From assembly GCA_913064925.1 (NCBI GenBank), contig CAJYBN010000147.1, positions 1 to 7,023 on the forward strand: DNA of 7,023 nt, written 5' to 3'. Shown in pieces: positions 1-5,899 of the stretch (positions within the stretch are counted from its first letter, which is position 1; the number at the start of each line of letters is the position of its first letter). This DNA comes from an uncultured Peptococcaceae bacterium. Lineage in GTDB: Bacteria > Bacillota > Desulfotomaculia > Desulfotomaculales > Desulfallaceae. Under the pieces are notes generated by a model. That model was not told the origin of the DNA. It was given only the letters and a program-made list of their open reading frames with translations, and did not search any database. Made by a program: the position numbers and the translations under genes.

Positions 1-300
1 CAACCGGTTCTCCAGGTACAGCAAGCCCTCCCGCCTGGCTTCCTCGGCCATGGACACGATGTCCTCGATGGTCTGGGCCGGATCGTAGGGCTTGTTCAGC
101 ACCGCCAGCTTCAACAGCTGCGGCACGGCTTTAAAATCGCCCAGCGAAAAGCTGAAGAGCGTGGCGCCGATGGTACCGCCGAACACGATTAAAGCAGCGC
201 TGGGCTGCAGCAGCGCGCTGGCGTGTCCCCCTTCCCATAAAAAGCCGGCGAGCAGGGCTCCCACGCCCAAGGTAAAACCTATAATTGTTGCTAAATCCAT
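1..300 (-). CDS. motA: Flagellar motor stator protein MotA (N-terminal 100 residues, cut by window edge)
   Basis: MotA is the membrane subunit of the flagellar stator; with MotB it forms the channel that converts ion flow into torque on the rotor. The reading frame starts MDLATIIG and stays open to the window edge. Residues about 4-22 form a first membrane helix and 28-50 a second, which holds the family motif FGGTIGATL (40-48). The following cytoplasmic stretch ends in EEARREGLLYLENRL; its arginine (R89) and glutamate (E97), eight residues apart, match the spacing of the rotor-contacting R90/E98 pair of E. coli MotA. The ATG at 300 is chosen because MDLATIIG is the usual Gram-positive MotA start; a GAGGG lies 11 bases upstream. 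motB ends 52 bases upstream, so motA follows motB, opposite to the common order. The last two membrane helices lie outside the window. Confidence 0.95.
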   Translation of the reverse strand, partial: MDLATIIGFTLGVGALLAGFLWEGGHASALLQPSAALIVFGGTIGATLFSFSLGDFKAVPQLLKLAVLNKPYDPAQTIEDIVSMAEEARREGLLYLENRL

Positions 301-352
301 GGATCGATCATCCCTCACGAGTGAGTTTTGCGCAAAAGTGCTTTTCCGGCGG

Positions 353-1138
353 TTATTGGGCTGGCTGCACACCGGCAACGCCGCTGGTTTCGGGCGGGTA
401 TTTGACGGCGTGCGGTTCCGCCCCGGCAAATTTGCTGCGCAGGATGACAATATTGACACGGCGGTTCAACTGCCGGTTGTAATCGCTGTCGTTGGGCACT
501 CTGGGCCGGTATTCGCCGTAAGCGGCGGCCGACAGCTTGTGGGGGGGGAGGCCGTGGTTATGGATGAGCTCCTGCACCACGTTGGTGGCCCGGGCCGCTG
601 ACAATTCCCAGTTGGAAGGGAACCTGGGCGTGTTGATGGGCAGGTTGTCGGTGTGCCCTTCAATGCGTATGTAGTTGGGGGTATCCACCAGGATGGGCGC
701 CACCTTACCCAGTATTTCTTTGGCTTTATCGGTGAGCCGGGCCGAGCCCAGATCGAATAATACGTCGTCCTGGAAGCTGAGTACTATCCCCCGTTCCTCC
801 GTGGATACAGAAACTTTGGCGGCCAGCCCGTTTTCCCGGATGTAGTTCTCCAGCCTTTGCTTGAGCTTTTCCAGCTGCGCTTTTTCCACCAGCTCCTTGA
901 TCTGCTCCGGGGGACTGCCGGGAACCACTGCCGGCCCCGGGCTTTCCAGAATCATGCCGCCCGCACCGAATACTGCAGCCAGCGATTCCGCCAGGGTTTT
1001 AAACTTGGCCACGTCTATTTTGCTGAGCGAGTACATGACGATAAAAAAAATCATCAGCAGGGTGATCATATCAGCGTATGTAATGAGCCAGCGCTCGCTC
1101 CTGTCTTTTTCCTTTCTGGTTTGCTTGCGCCTGTACAT
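353..1138 (-). CDS. motB: Flagellar motor stator protein MotB
   Basis: MotB anchors the stator to peptidoglycan and carries the ion-binding aspartate. The 261-residue protein has a short basic N-terminus (MYRRKQTRKEK), one membrane helix at about 18-38 beginning WLITYADMITLL with the essential aspartate at D23 (D24 in Bacillus subtilis MotB), and a following amphipathic plug-like segment (VAKFKTLAESLAAVFG). A linker leads to a C-terminal OmpA/MotB peptidoglycan-binding domain, about 115-235, with IEGHTDNLPI, NWELSAARA and NRQLNRRVNIVIL. Length is normal for the family. The frame is also open from a TTG at 1174 that overlaps the fapA stop (TTGA) and would add 12 residues. The ATG at 1138 is preferred because MotB proteins usually begin with this basic stretch and GGGAGG precedes it. 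The gene lies 32 bases after fapA and 52 before motA. The coupling ion cannot be settled from sequence alone. Confidence 0.95.
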   Translation of the reverse strand: MYRRKQTRKEKDRSERWLITYADMITLLMIFFIVMYSLSKIDVAKFKTLAESLAAVFGAGGMILESPGPAVVPGSPPEQIKELVEKAQLEKLKQRLENYIRENGLAAKVSVSTEERGIVLSFQDDVLFDLGSARLTDKAKEILGKVAPILVDTPNYIRIEGHTDNLPINTPRFPSNWELSAARATNVVQELIHNHGLPPHKLSAAAYGEYRPRVPNDSDYNRQLNRRVNIVILRSKFAGAEPHAVKYPPETSGVAGVQPAQ

Positions 1139-1149
1139 CAGCTGCGTTG

Positions 1150-1155
1150 CCTCCC
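1150..1155 (-). promoter_or_regulatory. Ribosome binding site GGGAGG of motB
   Basis: GGGAGG lies 11 bases before the ATG at 1138, a rather long spacing. It favours that start over the TTG at 1174. The TTG has its own weaker GGAGAA, also 11 bases upstream, inside the end of fapA, so translational coupling from the longer start is not excluded. Confidence 0.5.
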
Positions 1156-1170
1156 AGTAATTGGCGCTTT

Positions 1171-2694
1171 TCAATGCAGCACAATTTCTCCGTGTTCGTT
1201 AACCCGGGCTACCACCATATTGTAATCCTCGCGGGCGGTAAACACTCGCGTTCCCACTTGCAGCACCGAGCCGCTATAAACGCGCGCAGCTCTGATGATG
1301 CTGCCTTCGGCGGTGCGTACGTGGGTCCGGATGCCCATGGGGCCGCCTATTTCTCCGGCTTTGACGCCGCCCGCCGCGTATATCTCCCCGCCCCGGAAAA
1401 CGCCCTTGATCTCTACGTTACCGAGGGCTGTAAGCCTGGAATTGAATGCCCCCTGGCCGATAATTTTTATACTGCCGGTAGCCTCCAGGTCGGAATTCCA
1501 CACGCTGTGGGCAATGATATGCGCCTCATTTTTTTCCAGGTAACCCAGGTAATCCAACGCTGTCGCCAGGTTTTCCCTTATATTCTGCAGGTTCTGCAGT
1601 TTCAGGGCCTGGATGCCGCAAATGTGGGAAAGGGATTGTATGGCTTGTTCCAGCTGGCGGGGCGGCTTGTAGTTGTGCTTATAGACCAGGTCGTTGAATT
1701 CTTGCACTTGCTTTTTCAAACCGGTAAATTTTTTGTCCAGCAGGGTTATGATTACCTGGCCGAACTGGACGTTTTTGTTACCTTGTCTTAACTTGTCCTG
1801 CAGCTGCCGCGCCGCGGCATCCAAGGCGGCGATGGATTTTTCGATGCTGCGCAATTTTTTTTCAATTTGGTCGTGTGAGGCTGTGGCGCTGCCGGTGACG
1901 ATTTTGCTGGCGGTGACGACCTTCATCACTTCCAGGTTGCCGGTGGTGTGGACGCTGGCGCGGGAGATGAACCCCGCCACCTTGAGGTTGCCGGTAACTT
2001 CCACGATCATATTTTCCATCACGTTGCCGGTGATAAACACGTCGCCGTTGAACCGCAGGTTGCCGGATTTTATGTCCACGTCTCCTTCGTGCCGGTAAAC
2101 GGCCTCTACGCCCACGGTAACGTTTTTGCCCAATTTCTTGACCCAGGGGCGGCCGCTTACGGTACTGACCACCGACAAGCCGTCCGGCGACAGGGCAGCG
2201 CCTTTACCGGCCCGTACCGCCAGTTCCGTTACCTTACGGGCGGGGATGACCTCGCCGGTCACCGTACGCCCGTCTTCTCCCTTTTCGGCCGGGTGGTAGA
2301 CGGCCAGAACGGCGTTGGCGTTTACCGATGGAACGTTAAATATTTCCCGGAAATCAATGTTTTTTTCGCCGGGTGCGTCCTGCGGCGCCGTCCGGGCGCC
2401 GGTGGTAAACAGGTACTGCATGTACCCGTCCCGGCCTTCCCGCGGCGGTTGGCCTGTAGCCACAATAAACGTTCCCTTGCGGGGATTTTCCAGCAGGTCT
2501 TCAATGATTTCCCGGTCAATACCGTACTTGATGTTTTTTTGCCGCAGTAGGTCGTTGATTAATTTTTCATTTACCGATTCCTCGTTCCTCACGGTGATGA
2601 ACGCCTTCAGCCCATCTTCCGTTACCACCAAAGCAACGCCGTTATCGATGTCGGTCAAAAGATCACCCCGCAGCGTCACATATATTTCTCGCAA
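1171..2694 (-). CDS. fapA: FapA / DUF342 family flagellar-associated beta-helix protein
   Basis: The 507-residue product has the layout of the DUF342 (FapA, flagellar assembly protein A) family. An N-terminal region (about 1-150) includes FREIFNVPSVNANAVLAVYHPA and a GEDGRTVTGEVIPARK segment (139-154) typical of the family. A first right-handed beta-helix follows (about 200-275), with short repeats such as GDVDIKSGNLRF, GDVFITGNV and GNLEVMKVV. Residues about 276-390 form a charged coiled coil (IEKKLRSIEKSIAALDAAAR and on), and a second beta-helix (about 398-485) has GSIKIIGQGAF, GNVEIKGVFRGG and GGVKAGEIGG. FapA was tied to flagellar assembly and polar localisation in Vibrio; its role in Firmicutes is less clear. 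Its position directly before motB and motA fits a motility role. The start is uncertain: the TTG at 2694 has no SD and lies only a few bases from the predicted transcription start, so the GTG at 2679 (residue 6, weak GAGAA upstream) is an alternative. Confidence 0.88.
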   Translation of the reverse strand: MREIYVTLRGDLLTDIDNGVALVVTEDGLKAFITVRNEESVNEKLINDLLRQKNIKYGIDREIIEDLLENPRKGTFIVATGQPPREGRDGYMQYLFTTGARTAPQDAPGEKNIDFREIFNVPSVNANAVLAVYHPAEKGEDGRTVTGEVIPARKVTELAVRAGKGAALSPDGLSVVSTVSGRPWVKKLGKNVTVGVEAVYRHEGDVDIKSGNLRFNGDVFITGNVMENMIVEVTGNLKVAGFISRASVHTTGNLEVMKVVTASKIVTGSATASHDQIEKKLRSIEKSIAALDAAARQLQDKLRQGNKNVQFGQVIITLLDKKFTGLKKQVQEFNDLVYKHNYKPPRQLEQAIQSLSHICGIQALKLQNLQNIRENLATALDYLGYLEKNEAHIIAHSVWNSDLEATGSIKIIGQGAFNSRLTALGNVEIKGVFRGGEIYAAGGVKAGEIGGPMGIRTHVRTAEGSIIRAARVYSGSVLQVGTRVFTAREDYNMVVARVNEHGEIVLH

Positions 2695-2705
2695 AATTAG
2701 TTCAT

Positions 2706-2733
2706 ATTTCTACAAATAGAATAATAATCCTGC
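2706..2733 (-). promoter_or_regulatory. Sigma-H-like promoter of fapA-motB-motA
   Basis: Reading the minus strand, GCAGGATTA (2733-2725) fits the -35 consensus of Bacillus sigma-H (RNAGGAWWW). GAAAT (2710-2706) follows 14 bases later as a variant of the GAAT -10, a spacing like that I recall for the B. subtilis spoVG promoter. Transcription would begin near 2699, only a few bases before the fapA TTG, so the mRNA would be almost leaderless or use the GTG at 2679. The -10 carries one deviation (GAAAT for GAAT), which limits confidence. Confidence 0.4.
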
Positions 2734-2754
2734 AAATATTTCACACTGGCTGTC

Positions 2755-2777
2755 CAATTGACCGGCCGGTGAAATTG
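2755..2777. repeat. Imperfect palindrome upstream of fapA promoter
   Basis: The core ACCGGCCGGT (2761-2770) is a perfect 10-base palindrome, flanked by CAATT on the left and AATTG on the right with a one-base offset. It sits about 22 bases upstream of the sigma-H-like -35 of fapA. An operator role is possible but unproven. A further inverted repeat, GGCAAA (2808-2813) with TTTGCC (2823-2828), lies next to it. Confidence 0.35.
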
Positions 2778-2846
2778 TAGCTGTTTTTAATATTCGGCGC
2801 CCGGCGGGGCAAACTTGATACTTTTGCCGGGGTACTTAAGGGCGGG

Positions 2847-2934
2847 TGAAAATTCTCACAGTACAGGCGATGGGCTACGCGCGTACTGCGGGCCAGGCGC
2901 CGCTGGGGCGATGTCCCGGGGGCGTTAATTTTCA
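2847..2934. other. Candidate structured element between kinase gene and fapA
   Basis: An 8-base inverted repeat (TGAAAATT 2847-2854 / AATTTTCA 2927-2934) encloses two further stems. One is CAGTAC (2859-2864) with GTACTG (2883-2888), extended inward by GCG/CGC. The other is CCAG (2893-2896) with CTGG (2903-2906), framed by GGG (2890-2892) and CCC (2915-2917). The layout resembles a three-way junction. It matches no riboswitch consensus I can recall, and it lies upstream of the predicted fapA promoter, so it would belong to the 3' region of the kinase transcript or to a separate RNA. No convincing gene is seen anywhere in 2695-2997. Confidence 0.3.
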
Positions 2935-2997
2935 TAGTGATATTAAAGCGGCATTCTTCTGTGTAACAGTTTATTCTGTGCACGAAAACATCTCGGT

Positions 2998-4662
2998 TCA
3001 ATGGAATTTCGACCTGATCATCGTGACCAGCAACCACAGCCCCGTGATGCCGGCCAGGATAAAACCTAGCTCCGCCAGGGGGATGCCCCAGAAGGTGATT
3101 CTTTCCCTTATCAACATTGAGGAACCGATAATTAAGGCGCCGGCGATGATGCTGTAGACCAAGCGATTTATCATTGTATTCAAGCGGGAAAGCGCCCTGT
3201 CTATATCCGGGTTTTCGGTTCTGACCTTTATTTCTCCCTTGTGCAACAGTTCAATAATATGATTTAGCTGCCCGGGCAGGCGGGAAAAAAGTATGTGATA
3301 GTCGTTAATATTGTCCCAAAAGAGTTTTCTTATTCTGCTGGGGCTGAACCGGTGGCGCAGCAGCTTGCGCCCCAAAGGCTCGGCAATTTGAACGATGCGG
3401 ATATCCGGGTTCAATCTCGTGGCAATGCCCTCCGTCACCACCAGCGTCTTTACCAGCAGGGTAAATTCGGTGGGCACCTGGATGCGGTGGCGGTACGCCA
3501 CGCTCATGATGTCGCCTAGTGACTCTGCCGCACTGATGTCCTTGAGGGGAATTTCATAGTACTTTTCCCGCAGGCGATCGATGTCCCGGCGCAATTGGAA
3601 CATGTTGACGTGGGCGGGCAAAACGCCCATATTTGTCACCGCCCGGAGAATATCACCGGAGTTCTTGTTGATCAACCCGAATATCAAGCTGGTTATATGG
3701 TCCCGCATGTCCTGGTCCAGGCTTCCCATGATGCCGAAATCCAAAAAGGCCAGTTTGCCGTCGGCAAGCACCATCATGTTGCCGGGGTGCGGGTCGGCGT
3801 GGAAGTAACCGTCGATAAGTATTTGCTGCAGCAAGGCCTCTATCAGCTTGCGCCCTATTTCCGCCGGGTCGTGACCTGCCTCCGCCAGCCCTTGCAAGTT
3901 GGTTAATTTAATCCCGTCGAGGAATTCCAGGGTTAGCACCTTTTTTGTGGTATAATCCCAGTATATGCGAGGAATATAAACTTCTTCGTCTTCGGCGAAG
4001 TTGGCGGCCAGGGTTTCGGCGTGGCGGCCTTCCGCAATGAAGTCCAGTTCATTGTGTAGAATATGATCGAATTCCGCCACTATCTCGGTGAGCCTGTATA
4101 ATTCACCCCAGGTTGTGTGCCTTTGCGCCAGCCCGGCCAGGTCGTAGAGAATTTCCATGTCCGTTTCCACAATGCTGCGTATGCCCGGCCGCTGTACTTT
4201 AACCGCCACCCTGGTGCCGTCGGCCAGCCTGGCCGCGTGCACCTGCCCGATGGAAGCGGCAGCCAGGGGCGTGGGGTCGAAGGCGCTGAAAATGTGGGAA
4301 AGCGGCTGGCCCAGTTCCATTTCCAGCCGCTTGCTGATATCGCCGAAAGACACCGGCGGCACTTCGTCCTGCAGCTTTTCCAGCTCGGTTATGTAGGTGG
4401 GGGCAAAAATATCCGAGCGGGTGGACAACAGCTGGCCCAGCTTGATAAAGGTGGGTCCCAGTTCCTCCAGCACCATGCGCAGCCGGACCGCCTTTATTTC
4501 CCGGGGAACATCCGTTTCCCCGGCGTCGGCAGCCCTGCCCGGGTTGAATTCAGCCAAACCCAGGCTGTTCAGCAGGTAACCGAACCCGTGCTTGGCCAGA
4601 ACGTTGGCTATTTCGCGGTAGCGGCGGAAGTGTTTGTATCGATTGTGCAGTTTCAGGTGCAA
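2998..4662 (-). CDS. ABC1/AarF/UbiB family atypical kinase, membrane-anchored
   Basis: This is a protein kinase-like ABC1 (AarF/UbiB) protein of about 554 residues. Positions here count from the upstream ATG at 4680. The family signature KxGQ is at 80-83 (FIKLGQLLSTRSD), the alanine-rich nucleotide loop AAASIGQVHAA at 140-150, the invariant lysine in VAVKVQRPG at K161, the ELDF motif at 211-214, HADPHPGN at 294-301 and the metal-binding DFG at 314-316. All key residues are present. The C-terminus has two membrane helices (about 509-530 and 536-555). In proteobacteria UbiB supports ubiquinone synthesis; in Firmicutes, which lack ubiquinone, the substrate is unknown, so no gene symbol is given. 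The start at TTG 4662 is chosen because AGGGGG lies 7 bases upstream and gives MHLKLHNRYKHFRRYR, the usual family beginning. The ATG at 4680 has no SD and coincides with the predicted transcription start. Confidence 0.93.
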   Translation of the reverse strand: MHLKLHNRYKHFRRYREIANVLAKHGFGYLLNSLGLAEFNPGRAADAGETDVPREIKAVRLRMVLEELGPTFIKLGQLLSTRSDIFAPTYITELEKLQDEVPPVSFGDISKRLEMELGQPLSHIFSAFDPTPLAAASIGQVHAARLADGTRVAVKVQRPGIRSIVETDMEILYDLAGLAQRHTTWGELYRLTEIVAEFDHILHNELDFIAEGRHAETLAANFAEDEEVYIPRIYWDYTTKKVLTLEFLDGIKLTNLQGLAEAGHDPAEIGRKLIEALLQQILIDGYFHADPHPGNMMVLADGKLAFLDFGIMGSLDQDMRDHITSLIFGLINKNSGDILRAVTNMGVLPAHVNMFQLRRDIDRLREKYYEIPLKDISAAESLGDIMSVAYRHRIQVPTEFTLLVKTLVVTEGIATRLNPDIRIVQIAEPLGRKLLRHRFSPSRIRKLFWDNINDYHILFSRLPGQLNHIIELLHKGEIKVRTENPDIDRALSRLNTMINRLVYSIIAGALIIGSSMLIRERITFWGIPLAELGFILAGITGLWLLVTMIRSKFH

Positions 4663-4669
4663 CAAATCA

Positions 4670-4675
4670 CCCCCT
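4670..4675 (-). promoter_or_regulatory. Ribosome binding site AGGGGG of the ABC1 kinase gene
   Basis: AGGGGG sits 7 bases before the TTG at 4662 and 4 before the TTG at 4665, but downstream of the ATG at 4680. It therefore argues for the internal TTG start. Confidence 0.55.
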
Positions 4676-4684
4676 GACATTAAT

Positions 4685-4712
4685 AGAATATCATTTATTT
4701 GCCTGTTTTAAA
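4685..4712 (-). promoter_or_regulatory. Candidate sigma-A-type promoter of the ABC1 kinase gene
   Basis: On the minus strand, TTTAAA (4712-4707) and TATTCT (4690-4685) are separated by 16 bases. Transcription would start around 4678, at or inside the ATG at 4680, which again favours the downstream TTG start. It runs back to back with the comB promoter. Confidence 0.35.
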
Positions 4713-4723
4713 AATACTATAAT
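4695..4723 (+). promoter_or_regulatory. Candidate sigma-A-type promoter of comB
   Basis: A perfect TATAAT -10 lies at 4718-4723. The -35 at 17-base spacing (TTATTT, 4695-4700) is poor. Transcription would begin near 4730, leaving a short leader that holds the SD GGGGAGG (4733-4739), 8 bases before the comB ATG. Confidence 0.45.
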
Positions 4724-4747
4724 TTGCATTTCGGGGAGGAATGGTGC

Positions 4748-5470
4748 ATGAATGTGGAGATGATACCGGTGGCTGCCGCGGCGGATCCGGCCGGCTTGCG
4801 CGGAACCACTGCCGTGGTTTTTGATGTTTTGCGCGCTACCAGCACCATTATAACGGCGCTGGCCGCCGGGTACCGGTGCATTTACCCGGTGTCCGGCGCC
4901 GGCGAGGCGGCGGCACTGGCCGCCGGCAGGGGTTACGCCCTGGCGGGCGAGCGCGGCGGCGAAAAAATACCCGGATTCCCGCTGGGCAACTCGCCGCTGG
5001 AGTTTCTGGCGGGACCCGGGGACGGCAGCGACGTGCTGGTGCTCACGACATCCAATGGGACGGGGGCCATACTGCGCTCCGTACAGGCTGAAAGGGTGCT
5101 TATCGGTGCCGTGCTCAACGCCGGTGCTGTGGCCAGTGCCGCCTGGCGGGAAAAAAGGGACATCATACTGGTTTGTGCCGGCAGCGGCGGGCGGTTTGCC
5201 CTGGAAGACGCCCTGGGAGCTGGGTTTGTGGCAGAGGAGTTGGTAAAGCTTGCCAGCGGCAGCCTGGTTATGGACGATATGACCATGGCGGTCAGGGACT
5301 TGGCTTTGTACTACCGCGCCCGTCCTTTGGCGGGCCTGGACCTGGGGCAGCACGGGAGGAAGTTGTTAACGATGGGCCGGGAAGAAGATTTGAGATGGTG
5401 TGCTCAATTGAATAAGTATTCGGTAGTGCCGTTTTTTGCCCGGGGTTGTATAAAAGCCTTGCAACTTTAG
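4748..5470 (+). CDS. comB: 2-phosphosulfolactate phosphatase ComB
   Basis: ComB hydrolyses (2R)-2-phospho-3-sulfolactate to sulfolactate and phosphate (EC 3.1.3.71), a Mg-dependent cytoplasmic step first described in methanogen coenzyme M synthesis. The 240-residue product has normal family length and the family landmarks: AVVFDVLRATSTIITAL (22-38), GERGGEKIPGFPLGNSPLEF (67-86), LTTSNGTGAI (99-108) and the C-terminal half CAGSGGRFALEDALGAG (143-159). The ATG at 4748 is chosen for its strong GGGGAGG 8 bases upstream; the frame is open from a TTG at 4724, but that would place the SD inside the gene. In Bacillus the ComA/ComB homologues YitD/YitC provide sulfolactate of spores, which fits a spore-former. 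No comA or comC is in the window, and the neighbours are unrelated, so the pathway here is inferred. Confidence 0.9.
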   Translation: MNVEMIPVAAAADPAGLRGTTAVVFDVLRATSTIITALAAGYRCIYPVSGAGEAAALAAGRGYALAGERGGEKIPGFPLGNSPLEFLAGPGDGSDVLVLTTSNGTGAILRSVQAERVLIGAVLNAGAVASAAWREKRDIILVCAGSGGRFALEDALGAGFVAEELVKLASGSLVMDDMTMAVRDLALYYRARPLAGLDLGQHGRKLLTMGREEDLRWCAQLNKYSVVPFFARGCIKALQL

Positions 5471-5499
5471 CGTAATAAAAAGTTTACAATTAACTATGT

Positions 5500-5532
5500 G
5501 CCGGGTCAACAAACCGCGACAGTCGGCCCGGC
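5500..5532 (+). other. Stem-loop downstream of comB
   Basis: GCCGGG (5500-5505) pairs with CCCGGC (5527-5532), with an inner CCG/CGG stem (5514-5516 with 5524-5526). It begins 30 bases after the comB stop but has no T tract behind it, so it is at best an mRNA-stabilising or weak termination structure. Confidence 0.3.
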
Positions 5533-5612
5533 CGTACGTAAACATTTGTATACGCATGCGGCTGTGCGGCCGCCGGTTAAAAACCGTTAAGGGAAATAAA
5601 AAGACAATTTAG

Positions 5613-5713
5613 CAGAAAATTATGACACTTAATCCTTCCCGGCATGCAGTTGGTAATAAACTTGCATTTAATAAAGTTCAGATTATTAAAAAAAATAATA
5701 ACGTAATTTTCTG
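5613..5713. repeat. Distant 10-base inverted repeat enclosing smaller hairpins
   Basis: CAGAAAATTA (5613-5622) is the exact reverse complement of TAATTTTCTG (5704-5713); as RNA the plus strand could extend it by a G-U and a G-C pair. Inside lie a hairpin with arms ATGCAGTT (5644-5651) and AAC-T-TGCAT (5659-5667, one bulge) and an ATTATT/AATAAT repeat (5682-5699). It could be a structured RNA, but AT-rich DNA yields such pairings by chance. Confidence 0.25.
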
Positions 5714-5814
5714 TTTATAAACGGGTAAAATGAGGAATAACTCTATTAGTAACAGGTGAATACAAGTCGTTAGCAAGGTATTTATAGTCATACATCGATA
5801 GAATTTTGCGAATT

Positions 5815-5833
5815 AAGTAAAAAATATTTACTT
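5815..5833. repeat. Inverted repeat overlapping the transporter promoter, possible operator
   Basis: AAGTAAA (5815-5821) and TTTACTT (5827-5833) form a perfect 7-base inverted repeat with a 5-base centre. The right arm covers the predicted -35, so a protein bound here could block the promoter. Confidence 0.3.
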
Positions 5834-5856
5834 TCAAAATTTTCGTATACTATACT
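5827..5856 (+). promoter_or_regulatory. Candidate sigma-A-type promoter of the transporter cluster
   Basis: TTTACT (5827-5832) matches four of six -35 bases, and TATACT (5851-5856) five of six -10 bases, at 18-base spacing. A second overlapping TATACT is at 5846-5851. Transcription would start around 5863, giving a leader of about 37 bases that holds GGAGG (5887-5891). Confidence 0.4.
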
Positions 5857-5899
5857 GTTTTAGTAAAAATTATAGAGTATATGCTTGGAGGTATAACGC

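Larger units (their letters stand above)
5471..5899. other. Gene-free region between comB and the transporter cluster
   Basis: No convincing gene is seen on either strand. The first 110 bases or so are GC-rich, with potential stems; the rest is very AT-rich up to the SD of the next gene. No classical terminator (GC stem followed by a T run) is visible after comB. The individual structures are listed separately. Confidence 0.7.

Noticed and set aside
1455..1464. GCCGATAA-like sequence resembling a sigma-D (flagellar) -10 element
   Set aside because: It is on the plus strand inside fapA, antisense to the flagellar genes, and no TAAA-type -35 lies at the required spacing.
1147..2550. Long open frames on the plus strand opposite fapA (214 and 200 codons)
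   Set aside because: They lie fully antisense to a well-supported gene, look like compositional by-products of GC-rich codon use, and match no family I recognise.
2741..3037. A 98-codon minus-strand frame spanning the kinase 3' end and the gap before fapA
   Set aside because: It overlaps the end of the kinase gene, has no SD at the candidate starts, and the product looks like translated non-coding sequence (Arg/Pro/Ser-rich, no hydrophobic core).
2846..3157. A 103-codon plus-strand frame starting GTG in the same gap
   Set aside because: Two thirds of it or so is antisense to the kinase gene or lies in the candidate structured segment; no SD and no recognisable family.
4117..4677. A 186-codon plus-strand frame opposite the ABC1 kinase gene
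   Set aside because: Antisense shadow rich in Gln, Arg, Pro and Gly, with no recognisable domain; the kinase on the other strand has all its family motifs.
4691..5353. A 220-codon minus-strand frame opposite comB
   Set aside because: Antisense to comB; the product is low-complexity Gln/Gly/Arg/Ala-rich and no SD was noted.
5535..5592. GCGGC/GCCGC and CGGTT/AACCG hairpins as a comB terminator
   Set aside because: Short stems with no T run after them on the plus strand; insufficient for a rho-independent terminator call.
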